Shown: positions 33,112 to 43,060 of the stretch, piece after piece | Numbering within the stretch: position 1 is the stretch's first letter | How the letters are laid out: each line of letters starts with the position of its first letter | NCBI RefSeq assembly: GCF_010015585.1 | Contig: NW_022985087.1 | Location: 166,635 to 230,634 of the forward strand | Source: Eremomyces bilateralis CBS 781.70 | Lineage: Eukaryota; Ascomycota; Dothideomycetes; Eremomycetales; Eremomycetaceae | Length of the DNA stretch: 64,000 bases | Reading direction: 5' to 3' | Translations under genes and position numbers: made by a program | The notes under the pieces: model-generated | Database searches by the model: none | What the model was told of the DNA's origin: nothing | Seen by the model: the letters and a program-made list of their open reading frames with translations, nothing else

Positions 33112-33899
33112 ATGGGTTTAGGATCCATAAGCGAAGTTGACCTTTGCGGCCATTCGATTTCAGGACTATTTTGGCACATGTCACGGCGATTTGGAGGCTT
33201 TCAACTAGCGGATATACCATATTGGACTTTGTATACTATTATCTTATTTTCCCGAATTTCTCAAATATCTACCAATTTTGATTTCTCTGGTCAAACTTCA
33301 ACCGGTGTCTGCACTGCCAACAAAATATTTGGACTATAATCAACTCAGTAAATTGACTGCGGAACGGCGATGCTGTCACCGAATCGTCGGGCTAAACCCG
33401 CCCCAAAACCTACGAATTCCCTGTCGGGCCATCCACAGATATCATGTAGTACTAATATTCAGAACCATAGTCATTGAAACTGCCTATAGGATCATTCAAT
33501 TCACTGAGTCGTAGCTTTCAATGATAGGGGTTTCAAAATCCGTGAACGACTCGGTAATTTACATGGTCTATGACTGTACGTGACATTCTAACCTCGACGG
33601 GACCTCCAATAGTTGACAATGTTAGCGAAAATGGGCTGTGGCATATGACCGGGCGATGAGAGACAGGAAGTTTCGATTGGGCTATTATTAGTTGTACTTT
33701 CACGCGTTTGCAATACATGATGACTGATTTGACTGACATTCGTAACTTCGGCTTAGGTTCTACGACGCACCCAACCCTCACAATTACTAGTTATCATTAG
33801 ACAAAGGTAACCAAACAACTTTTGCCTCGAATGACTACAGCCACTAGCGAAATTGGCACCCTCCCTTGGCGACTCTAAAAGTTCTCAGTGCAAACACAT
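33112..33899. other. Intergenic, 790 bp
   Basis: No gene seen. AT content rises here, at the left edge of the module-rich region. Confidence 0.4.
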
Positions 33900-36465
33900 T
33901 CATGCGCCATAATGGACAAACTGTGCCCATATCAACGGCTGGTTCCTGTAGGCCACCCGGACTGCCGGTACGCTCTCATGAAATGCCATAGCAACATCTA
34001 TATCTTCTACCTTTGTATCTTCACCTCGAAAGAGTGATTCGTAAAATCTTTTGGCCACCTTTACACATACTCTATCGACCGAATGCCATAGAAAACCAAT
34101 GACATGTGCGAATCCAGCTACCTGAAAACCGCTCATAATATGAATGGCCTCATCACGTAGCTTCACTGTTGTGTCCGTAGGTATCGAACAGGCCGAGATA
34201 TATGCAATCCTTGAGCGCTCCAATTTTAGTCCAGAAACCGCTTGCACTGTCATTAATCCTGAAATATAATCGGAATCGTCCTTATGGAAAACCAGCCCAC
34301 TCTTAGATGGGTCAACTAGTCATTATATCCGTAACAAGGAAAATGAGCAATGTTGCAGTCCCTCAAGCTGTTCAGGACGGTATCGGCATTTGGGTGATCA
34401 AGCAGCTGTGTTTTCAGGTATGTGTGAATCGACTTCAAGATTGCTTTCTTCTCATGTTCAACTCCATCAAGGCTAGGAAGGTCCGGCGGCGTCTTTCTCA
34501 TCGTGACTAGTAATAGACTCTCTATGATGACATCTCGCTTTAGTGAACGCTCCCGGGCGTATACGAGCGCTTTGATTGACGGTGCGTAAGAAGAAATAGC
34601 TCTGTTGAAAACGTTCTCCTCCGATTGCGGTGAGTGATGTCCTGCGGCATGGAATGGCATCGAACTGGCCAGTCCAGTTCCGATCCACCAAACACTCGGA
34701 AGGTCTTGCTTTGATTGCTGTACTCCGAAGTTGCCTTCAACGAGTATCGGCCTCACACAGACTTTCCAAAGCCAACTCAGGTATTCCCGAAACACTTTAT
34801 TGTCAGGTTTAAAACGTTTTGAATACTGCATCCAAGTGCCAGCCTCAGAAGCAGACATATAAGATAGGTCCAAGCATTTGATTTATATTGGCGAGACGAT
34901 GATCGCATGGCTGCCCAAATCCGTGATGTTGATAAATACAGTCATGCCTCTGGATGCGCATGCTTTCATTTCCCCGGGTGTTGACTCGAGGAGAAACCGT
35001 TCGTAACCGGGGATATCGATATCGCGAATCTTTTGAATGCATCGCTCGAGTTCCTTCACATTGGTTCGACGCTGTTCCTGAACGATCCTCATTGGCGAGA
35101 TATCAACTTGACCACGAAGGGGAGCGATAATTTCATCACGAAGCCCTTCAAACCGACGAGCTATCTCGGGATACGCTTCTCTGAGTGCCGAAATGTCGCT
35201 CCGGTCTCCGATAAGTTGACCAAAGATGACAGTTCGCCCTTTCTCCAGTAACTCAAGTGCCTTTTCCGGCTGACCAAATTGAAGGTGAATTGAGCAGGCA
35301 GAGGCGGCAAGTCCAGCAAAGAGTGCTACTGCATACTGCATTACTGCTGGTTGCCATGTTCAAGGGTTCGATTATTGACTATCGGCAGCAGGTTGATAGC
35401 GTCCCATAAGAGTTTGGCCGCCGATTCATAGTCTCTCAGCTGCCCAAGTGCCCTGATGCCAGAAGAAGCAGCGCTTATCCGATGGAAAGGTACCCCATTC
35501 TCGCATTTCCAGGCTTGAAAAAATGAATATGCAGACTCGTTCAGATCGGCACTCTCTCCCGTTCGCTCATGCCGCCGAACAAGCTTGTTTCCAAGGCTGT
35601 TCAACCGGCTAGCTCGATCTGGGAGATCTTCTAGAGTTGAATCAACGGCATGCTGTGCCACTTGGATTGCTACCTCGAGATCTCCCATCTCACAGGTTCG
35701 CTCATACCGCCAACTAAGTATGTTTCCGAGGTTGTCCAAATATCCGGCTCGATCCGGGTGGTCATACGGTGTTGAGTCAATGGCAAGCTGTGCCAGTTGG
35801 ATTGCGTTCTCAAGATCGCCCATCCAGCCGGTTCGCTCATACCGCCGACCAAGCTTGTTTCCTAGGCTATTCAAATAGCTTGACCGAACTGGGTGGTCAT
35901 CCGGAGTCGAGTCGAGGGCCTGCTGCGCTGCTCGGATCGCCTCTTCGCGGCCGGCCGTCTCGCCGGTTCGTTCATACCGGAGAGTAGGCTTAACTCCAAG
36001 GCTGTTCAAATAGCCTGGCCGGTCCGAGTGCGCTTTTGGAGTCAAATCAAGCGCCTGTTCAGCTAGTCTGATTGAATCCTCAAGATCTTTAATATCATCA
36101 GTCCGCTCAAATCGCCTTCCAAGCCATTTTCCCTAAGGAGTTTACACGGCTAGCTCGCTCAGAATGACCAAGCGGAGTAGTGGATACAGCGTTCTGGGCA
36201 AGGAAAATAGTTTTGTTAAGGTTTTTCACCTGTCCCCTTCGTTCGTATCGTCTGCCGGACTGGATTCCAAGGGTTATCTGATGCTTCGCAATGTCTGAAT
36301 GATTTTCAGGCGTGATGGAGATCGCTAGCTCCCCAATGCCGATTGCAATCCATAGGGCATCGAGAATGCCTATCTGCTCATAGCTGTAGCCCAGGATTGC
36401 GCTCAGCATGTTTGACATTTCAGCCAAGTTTTGATGATCTCTGCTTGCAAGTTGGTTCAAATAAC
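33900..36465 (-). pseudogene. Broken TPR-CHAT (caspase-like protease) gene
   Basis: Read from right to left, the minus strand holds tandem 42-residue TPR repeats of the fungal kinesin-light-chain-like kind (each with GYLNSLGNKLGRRYERTG and a LENAIQLAQLAIDSTP-like helix). A helical linker follows (LELLEKGRTVIFGQLIGDRSD), then a CHAT domain. The catalytic His is in WIGTGLASSMPFHAAG and the catalytic Cys in AYISACS, with the C-terminal block GFQVAGFAHVIGFLW. CHAT proteases are separase/caspase relatives. The reading frame is broken at least four times: an extra A in a run at 36127-36130, an 8-bp insertion at 35336-35343, a TAA at 34883-34885, and an indel near 34311-34318. The catalytic pair is still readable, so decay looks recent. 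No intact start is visible. Confidence 0.88.
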
Positions 36466-36975
36466 TCCATTTGAGCGCCAAGCCGGCCAAATAGCTCAGA
36501 CTCCATTCTCGACGCTGCCCTTGGACCGTGGAGTATATCACCAACAATATCAGAACCAGGCGGGAAGTCATGCTCAAAGATCGGCTCTCCAGCATCCCTC
36601 ATATTGGCTAAAACTGCCTGCCTAAAGTGCCAGCGTAGAAGCGAATCAAGAGGTGCATCAGGACGAGCAAAATACCCTCGATCAAGGTGATGGCTACCAA
36701 TGCCTCGCACGTTAGGCCTGAAGGCCATGACCTTATAATTATCCTGCGATAACACTTTAGCCACAATTTCCATAAATAGGTATAAACGTACGTCCGGGTT
36801 GATTGAAATGAAGTAGTTGTCAAAAAGCTGGTGTATGACGGAATCAAGCAAGATTCCATTCTGAACCGAGTTGATAGTGCCTCCACGAGGCGGCTCAATC
36901 GAAACCCATCGACCGTAATTATTGTTAATCCAATGATACGTTCGTCTATTCAGGTATTGACCACTAAATTATCAA
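36466..36975 (-). pseudogene. C-terminal remnant of an HNH-nuclease-domain gene
   Basis: From about 36975 downward one frame reads RRTYHWINNN, then SVQNGILLDSVIHQLFDNYF, the region after the HNH core where the last metal-binding His normally sits (SVIHQLFD). A 48-bp intron with clean signals follows (36791-36744, donor GTACGT, acceptor CGCAG). Then come DNYKVMAFRP and the conserved family tail LLRWHFRQAVLANMR, EPIFEHDFPPGSD and RMESELFGRL. The frame is closed upstream by a stop near 36980, and the N-terminal half with the rest of the HNH site is absent. The remnant runs straight into the TPR coding region around 36430-36470 in another frame, so the two may once have been one gene or may have been brought together. 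Confidence 0.72.
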
Positions 36976-37101
36976 ATGTTTTGGGTACTCAGTTTTCTAC
37001 TCTGAACAGAGTATTACTTTTAACCATAATTTCCAGGGGAACAGGCCACGGGCCTGGAACCATAAGAAATGCCAGTGCTTTTAGTCAAACCGCACTCTGC
37101 G

Positions 37102-38163
37102 TCAAAGAGTGATGCTCTGGTTGCCATAGACAGTTTTCGTCCCTACTTGCTCTGCGATCTTGCTGTCCTGGTTGTTCCATGTGTTGGATACACCACTTGC
37201 TGCCTTAATCGTGTCGTCCACCGTGCCTGTCTTCGCTACATCAGCCGGCACTAACACTGACAGTAGCTCCTTCGCACACGCTGCTGCCGCTCCCGCCGCG
37301 TATGGCTGCCACTTCTTGTTCTTATGCGAATCGGCGTAGTCACAGATACCTCGGATGACAAGACATGGAAAGCTGTTCATCAGGCCTGCCGCCTCCATCT
37401 CAAAGCAGAGCACTCCGCCAAATTCCTTACTCACAGTATCCCTCTCCGCAGCATTCTTAATGACCTGATTGCCAGATGCAATTTTACCGTAGTAAATCAC
37501 AAGCTCCTCGTTCGATCGTGGCTGTCGATCCACCTTCTTGTCTTGGCTGCATGACTTACATGTCGGCCCTTCCTCGTGGTTGTACGCCGCTTCGAATAGG
37601 ACGTCCTGTCCGGCGGCCTCGCGTGTGAACTCTGTAAGCCGGCGAAACTTGGAGACGTGTTCCGAGAGCTTAGTCTTCCGGCGGATTTGGTTGGCTCGCA
37701 GTCTGTTAACAGCGTCTAGTAGGAATACCGGTGGGGAATTGAGAAATCCCGTCCGTTGAAACCCGCTCGGAGTCGACTTCCCAAAGTCGTACTGTATCAC
37801 TCCGCCGTAGCCTTGATGCGGCTGACTGATAACCACATCTCCCAGCCGGATGTCCGCTTCAGCACTTGGGACGCCGCCCCCGATGCCGACCATCAGGCCA
37901 AACCGTATCGACCTAAATGTTGCTCTCAACTGCGTCGCTACTGCCGCGGCGGGGTTGTTCCCTATTAGGCCTGCTGGGAGGCAGACGATAACAATATTAT
38001 GTTCCCCTATGCGCCCGAGCGAGTACAGATTGTTGTCGTGCTCGTCCTGCTCAAGGTCTTCGTGCTCTTCGTCCAGCATTTCCTGTGCGGCAGCCAGTTC
38101 GACCGGCAGCGCACACACCCATCCTACAGTGTATTCCTCGCGTTGAAGACGACGGCATGCCAT
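37102..38163 (-). CDS. PNP_UDP (nucleoside-phosphorylase-like) effector-domain protein, stand-alone
   Basis: Intronless, 353 residues, intact. It starts with the fungal NLR-type form of the domain (YTVGWVCALPVELAAAQEML). Phosphorylase features: the nucleoside/phosphate pocket MVGIGGGVPS at about 92-101, LGDVVIS, the ribose-binding CFEMEAAGL at about 256, and the catalytic Asp in VIRGICDYADSHKNKKWQPY. In most fungal proteins this domain is the N-terminal effector of a NACHT or NB-ARC plus TPR/ANK protein; here it ends after a short Gln/Asn/Thr-rich tail (TKTVYGNQSITL). It may cleave purine nucleosides or nucleotides when switched on. It could be a free effector or a truncated NLR. TATATATAT near 38298-38306 may be its TATA region. 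Confidence 0.87.
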   Translation of the reverse strand: MACRRLQREEYTVGWVCALPVELAAAQEMLDEEHEDLEQDEHDNNLYSLGRIGEHNIVIVCLPAGLIGNNPAAAVATQLRATFRSIRFGLMVGIGGGVPSAEADIRLGDVVISQPHQGYGGVIQYDFGKSTPSGFQRTGFLNSPPVFLLDAVNRLRANQIRRKTKLSEHVSKFRRLTEFTREAAGQDVLFEAAYNHEEGPTCKSCSQDKKVDRQPRSNEELVIYYGKIASGNQVIKNAAERDTVSKEFGGVLCFEMEAAGLMNSFPCLVIRGICDYADSHKNKKWQPYAAGAAAACAKELLSVLVPADVAKTGTVDDTIKAASGVSNTWNNQDSKIAEQVGTKTVYGNQSITL

Positions 38164-38454
38164 TCAGACGGTCGCTGCGGTGCGGTGAGATAGTTGGAAG
38201 GAGAAAGCCGCAAGGCTAGAAAGTATACAGGAGCCAGGAGAGTCGAAGAGGGTTGTGACTACAGGTTGCAACACGAGGCCAGCAGTAGCGACCAGTCATA
38301 TATATATCGCCTGCATTCCACGTCGCCGACATTGTCGCCTGTCTAGCCTTCCTACTCCCTAATAGGCGCTTGCAGCTAGCAGCGGTAGGGATCGATGTTA
38401 AACTGAGAAGTGGGGGACTACCAGTCGTGCGCTGTCATTAGCTATTAATAGAGT

Positions 38455-38695
38455 GCACATCGTACGACCCCGGTTTACCAACTACATAATACCACATCGC
38501 CGAGTCCTATTAACTACATCCTCACTTGGAACGCCTTCTCCGATGCCTACTATCAAGCCAAACCGGATTCACGTGAATGCTGACTTCATCCGGACGGCGA
38601 CTATCGCTGCTGAGCTGGTCTCAGTAAGGCCCTCAGGTAGACAGGCGATGACGACGTTATGTTGGTTGACTTGTCCGAGCGCGTAAATATTTGGG
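38455..38695 (-). pseudogene. Decayed paralog fragment of the PNP_UDP gene
   Basis: The minus strand reads NIYALGQVNQHNVVIACLPEG, then MKSAFT, a TGA stop, and IRFGLIVGIGEGVPSED. These match residues about 45-105 of the neighbouring intact gene (LYSLGRIGEHNIVIVCLPAG and FRSIRFGLMVGIGGGVPSAE). It then shifts frame and reads LGDVV in another frame before the similarity ends. Only about 80 codons remain. Together with the intact copy it shows a local duplication followed by loss. Confidence 0.8.
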
Positions 38696-39081
38696 ATTGA
38701 ATGGGCTGCGAGAAAGCCTGGGATATCTCGCGGCTTCCACACTTCTAAACTTAGAATAGCTGGCTTAGGGAAGCAGGAAGATCGAACTGCATGGGACCTT
38801 ACAACGAATGATATGTATTGCATTACCATGCTTAAGCTGTGTATTGACTTTGCTTTTTGAATTGCTGCGTCGTTAAGAAATTCAGAATAGAGAAACACAG
38901 AATAGCTGAAGAAGGTGACGATTCATTACGTGCCATCTCCTGGTTAAGGTTGGCAGATAACCTGGCCTTGCGGACTGCATTTGGCGCCGATAATGGTCTG
39001 TCCTTAAACCTCAGTCAATCTCTTAAGACACACAGCTCGTAGCCATGATTTTGTTGTAATACGTGGCCTATCTTCCTAGCC

Positions 39082-39760
39082 ATGTACGCTTCCCCAGATC
39101 ACCAGCCGGTCAGATTCACGAATGAAGGAGGAGGGGTTAGAGTCCAGGCCGGTCAGAACATCGTGTATGTGGACTTCAACGTGCAGTAAGTTCGGTCTAT
39201 TATCTCTCTTTAAGCTTACTAACACGGCGTGATTGTCTATAGCAGGACTACACACGATCACAATCCGTTAAACTCCCTCCCTTACGCGCCCAACGCTGCT
39301 TTTAACGCATTAGAGAAAGGAGACGACCCTCTCTGCATCCCTGGCACTCGAGTCGACGTCCTGAACGATATCAGGAAATGGGTCGATGGAGAAGACAAGC
39401 GGCATATCTTCTGGCTAAGTGGCTGGGCAGACACCGGAAAGTCCACAATAGCACGGACGGTTGCGCGGGAATACTATGGCGGAAGTAGACTAGTCGCAAG
39501 CTATTTCTTCTCAAAAGGTGGCGGCGACACTGGCAATGCGACAAAGTTCGTTGGTACAATCGCGAGGCAACTGGCGGGCAGTTTCCCAAGTTCAAGAGAC
39601 TGCTCCAGAAAGCCCTACGGTATTGGAGGACGAAGGCATTGTCCATCGCGTCCTAAAGGATCAATGACAGGAACTCATCACTACACCGCTAGCGCAACTT
39701 GCGATCGACTTCGTCACTAATTATAGTGGTTGATGCGCTAACTAGAAGAAGGAAGTTAGA
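39082..39760 (+). pseudogene. Truncated NACHT-domain NLR gene
   Basis: Exon 1 (39082-39185) starts MYASPDHQPVRF and carries a short Gly/Gln/Val-rich segment (GGGVRVQAGQNIVYVDFNV). A 57-bp intron (39186-39242, GTAAGT...CTATAG) leads to exon 2 with LPYAPNAAFNALEKGDDPLC, the conserved entry of fungal NACHT proteins. Then comes the Walker A motif SGWADTGKSTIART. The second-position Gly usual in this loop (AGTGKST) is Asp here. The frame is lost near 39590-39600. Pieces in other frames are still readable (ITTPLAQLAIDF, and a Walker-B-like VVDALT at about 39727-39745), with a TGA in place of Trp. The C-terminal repeats are missing. Confidence 0.82.
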
Positions 39761-40008
39761 AAAATGGGGCACAAGGCCACAAGGCACTAACGCATGTAAT
39801 TACATGTAGTCAGCCTAGGTAGTTCCCCACATGGGCCTCGCAGAGAGGCCTGACGGGCGTATGAATCTCTCTCTCTCTCGCTGACTCACTGTGACTGTCA
39901 ACATCACACACTACCATGCTGAAAAGGATATAATGCTATGGGATGCGAAATACTCGTCCATATGATTTAATCTAATCTTTTCGTTAACAAATCGACCAGA
40001 AACGCAGA

Positions 40009-42129
40009 ATGCTCTGTCAAAATTGCGAGATATCAATCACAGCCGCTTCTGAACGGCTGAAACCTGCTGTTTCGGCGGAAAGAGTTCATCAGAAAGCAAA
40101 CCCACTCCAATATTCACCTTCTACTACATGTAGTTTCTCCCGGTCAGCAAAAGAAGGGTGCTACATCTGTAAGCAGATCTGGAACTCACTACTGGATGGT
40201 AAAGATGATTTCTCCGATGACCTTGATGACTCGGAATTCTACTCTGGCTTTCCGGCGGAATGGAAGACTTTCGGGGAATGGTGGACTGGTGGAAACTCGA
40301 CAATCTACTTCGAAATGCGCAGTTTAGAAGGCTATGTTGACCTGTCATTGACAGCGAGGAGTCCAGCCCGGAGTATCAATTTTGTTCTTGCACCAATACC
40401 GACAAACGGAATACACACGGCCTCGTCTATAGAGCCGCCCGTCCGCGGGGCGACCATTTCAGCACCGGGAACACTCGATTTGTGCATTCACTGGTTTCGA
40501 ACCTGCTCAGCGTCCCATACCAAGTGCCGTAAACTAGAACTCGAATTACAATCCTTTACGCCCAAAAGATTGGTTGAAATAGCTACTGAGGATGATGGAC
40601 ATTCTTTCAGGTGGAGGATCGTTTGTCCCGCCGATATTGGAAATATCCCTTACTTCACACTGAGCCATTGCTGGGGCACGTCTCAGCGCACATGCCTAAT
40701 GAGCAATGCCTTCCGCGCGTTTGCAGACTTTACTTCGTTTTCTGGCCTACCGAAAACCTATCAGCATGCCTTTCTTGTCACTTTTTCGCTAGGATACCGG
40801 TTCATTTGGATCGACTCGCTCTGTATCGTCCAAGACGATGAGGAAGACTGGAAGGCTCAAGCTTCGATGATGAGCTCGGTCTATAAAGGTGCCTGCTGTA
40901 ATATCGCTGCGACATGGGCTCCAAACGGAGATTGGGGCTGTTTTATTCCGACAAGAGCATCACCTTTGATTACATTGGATCTCGGGCTTGGCCAGGCTAT
41001 AGCATATAAGGTTTCACTGGCAGCATCCAACCAGTATTACGACGATCTAGTAGAGGCCCCGCTTAACCAACGCGCCTGGGTTGTTCAAGAGCGATACCTA
41101 GCAAGGAAGCAGTTAAGCTTTACCAGGAGTGGAGCATATTGGGAATGCCACGAGCTAGTCGCCTCGGAACAATTTCCCACCGGTGTCCCTAAGGAATCGC
41201 GCGACTTTCGTCCTTATAGCCACGCCGGGCCACCCACCGGCAAACCCACCGTGAATCTCGACGACCCCATCACTCTTCAAGCTGCCTGGGTAGCGCTGGT
41301 GGACTTCTACTCGGGTTGTCAGCTGACTAAGCTCTCTGATAAGACGGTGGCACTCGCGGGCCTGGCAGAGGAGGTAAGGAGAGCTATGGAAGATGAGTAC
41401 CTTGCGGGACTTTGGAAGAAAGACCTCGTAAAACAATTATGCTGGGCGACGGATTTTGATGTTCGAAGAAGAGCTAAGCGACTCCGGATACCAACTTTCG
41501 TAGCACCCACCTGGTCTTGGATGAGTGTGGACGGACCAGTTATGACTGACTTACGGTACCGCTTCCAAGAGGAAGATGTGTCCTGCACAGAGGTCCTCGA
41601 CGTCTCGATTCAGCCGAACCACGGGCTACACAGCTTTACATCATCCAAGTTAGTCCTGCGAGGAATAGCGCTGTTCGCTCAAGCTGTGCCGCCCGGCAGT
41701 TCAGTCCACCAAGAGGACGATGATGACTGGGAATTTCGATTTACCGATCTCCCTGAGGTCGGTCAACCCTGTATGGATAAAGCGGCAAGCACCAAGGTAA
41801 GCATTATGTGGGACGAGAACTTGCCCTGCCCCGAGTCAGGACCTGAAAGACGGGCAAGTTTCCTTCAAGAGCGCCAGTCCAAGCTTCTATGCATGTTGGT
41901 CTCTATTAACGAGGGTATACCTGGCGGCTTGATTCTTAGAAGACTGTCCGATGCAACAGATGGGGTCAAGTATGTTAGAATGGGCATATTTAGCGAATGT
42001 CGCGGCTTCCTCGACTTTTTGTGCGCAAGGCTCAATCTTCCGCCTGGGGAAACCAAGGACAAGGACATACATGTAGATTTTGTTGACAATAGGTTGGCGG
42101 ATGTTGTCCATACTGTGACTGTTGTTTAG
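40009..42129 (+). CDS. HET-domain protein, intact
   Basis: Intronless, 706 residues. The N-terminus has MLCQNCEI, a CysxxCys pair, and further Cys at EGCYICKQIW that may bind zinc. The HET domain begins near residue 210: YFTLSHCWG, then FIWIDSLCIVQDDEEDWKAQ and MMSSVYKGACCNIAATW. Later conserved blocks are LNQRAWVVQERYLARKQL and PTWSWMSVDGPV. This is the common large subfamily of fungal HET proteins, thought to act in vegetative incompatibility and cell death. It is the only undamaged large gene between three broken NLR-type genes. The ATG at 40009 is the first in frame after upstream stops. Confidence 0.93.
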   Translation: MLCQNCEISITAASERLKPAVSAERVHQKANPLQYSPSTTCSFSRSAKEGCYICKQIWNSLLDGKDDFSDDLDDSEFYSGFPAEWKTFGEWWTGGNSTIYFEMRSLEGYVDLSLTARSPARSINFVLAPIPTNGIHTASSIEPPVRGATISAPGTLDLCIHWFRTCSASHTKCRKLELELQSFTPKRLVEIATEDDGHSFRWRIVCPADIGNIPYFTLSHCWGTSQRTCLMSNAFRAFADFTSFSGLPKTYQHAFLVTFSLGYRFIWIDSLCIVQDDEEDWKAQASMMSSVYKGACCNIAATWAPNGDWGCFIPTRASPLITLDLGLGQAIAYKVSLAASNQYYDDLVEAPLNQRAWVVQERYLARKQLSFTRSGAYWECHELVASEQFPTGVPKESRDFRPYSHAGPPTGKPTVNLDDPITLQAAWVALVDFYSGCQLTKLSDKTVALAGLAEEVRRAMEDEYLAGLWKKDLVKQLCWATDFDVRRRAKRLRIPTFVAPTWSWMSVDGPVMTDLRYRFQEEDVSCTEVLDVSIQPNHGLHSFTSSKLVLRGIALFAQAVPPGSSVHQEDDDDWEFRFTDLPEVGQPCMDKAASTKVSIMWDENLPCPESGPERRASFLQERQSKLLCMLVSINEGIPGGLILRRLSDATDGVKYVRMGIFSECRGFLDFLCARLNLPPGETKDKDIHVDFVDNRLADVVHTVTVV

Positions 42130-42469
42130 CACAGGGAATATGTAACAGGGCTACCGGAAAGGTAGAAGGAAAAGATAATCACGAAGAGGACAAACATTCT
42201 GTTCTCAAGTGGACCGATCCCTGTCCCGTCAAGCCACGCTCGAGTCGAAACGTTTTTATAGCGGCATTTCCCATCTTACTCTCTGGTTTGGAATATTGTA
42301 TTGGCCTTGATTTTCAGCCAACAATCAGTCTCAATTTCATGGATTTGTTCTTACTTCAAGACGGGTATATATATGGAGAGGTGTTGAGGGGTTCAGATAA
42401 TGCGATCCGGCCAATTCATGATGTGTACCGGAATGCCTCTCTTTCCATACTCAAGAGATGCTAGTCTAA

Positions 42470-42850
42470 CTAACTTTTCGAATCTCTTATCTGGCTGTTG
42501 GTCGTCTGATCTTCCGGTCTTCTACCAACAAAAAACTCTTCGCTCGGATTGAGCTCTGGTGAAGAGATGGGAAGGTAACTAAGCTTGAGTCCTGATTCGA
42601 AGCACGTCACCGTAACAAGTGAGGCTAAAGGAAGGTTGTCCATGATAAAGAACTGGCTTCGGAGTTGCACTGTCGAAGGTTCAGAACCACGCTACAATCG
42701 AAGAGTTCGTTAGTCGCTTCGGGGAGGCACGCATGTAGTACGCGTACGTAGAGAAGGAGTCGTTTATATAGCACGATGTTAGAGCTGAGCTCTTTTAGAA
42801 ATGGTTCTACCACTAATTGAATCGACCAGGCTATCCCGTAAGTAGCGTCG
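42470..42850 (-). pseudogene. Tc1/mariner-type transposase relic
   Basis: The minus strand reads QFFIMDNLPLASLV ... LSYLPISSPELNPSEEFF. The MDN plus LPxxSPxLNPxEExF pattern is the second Asp and third acidic residue of a DDE_3 (Tc1/mariner) transposase. Upstream in another frame LHACLPEATNELFDCSVV continues the similarity more weakly. The fragment is about 120 codons, shifted in frame near 42680, with no ends found. Confidence 0.65.
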
Positions 42851-43060
42851 GATGTTTCCTGGTCTCGAATGCGTCTATCTATACCAGTAAACGGAGCTGG
42901 TAGTTATTTGTAATCGTGCTATAAGGCGCTAATCTAAAACAGTAAGCCTCTTTCCCTTTCAAGGTCAAGAAGCCGATAAAGCTGAAAGGCTCCAAAAGGA
43001 AATGAACGGTTAGTGTCAGCCTCTATTCAGATGTCCATCCGAACTTTGATTGTTAACGCG

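Noticed and set aside
33900-38163. One single giant gene PNP_UDP-HNH-TPR-CHAT
   Set aside because: Stops and frame changes lie between all parts and the PNP_UDP ORF has its own stop and start; no intron pattern links them.
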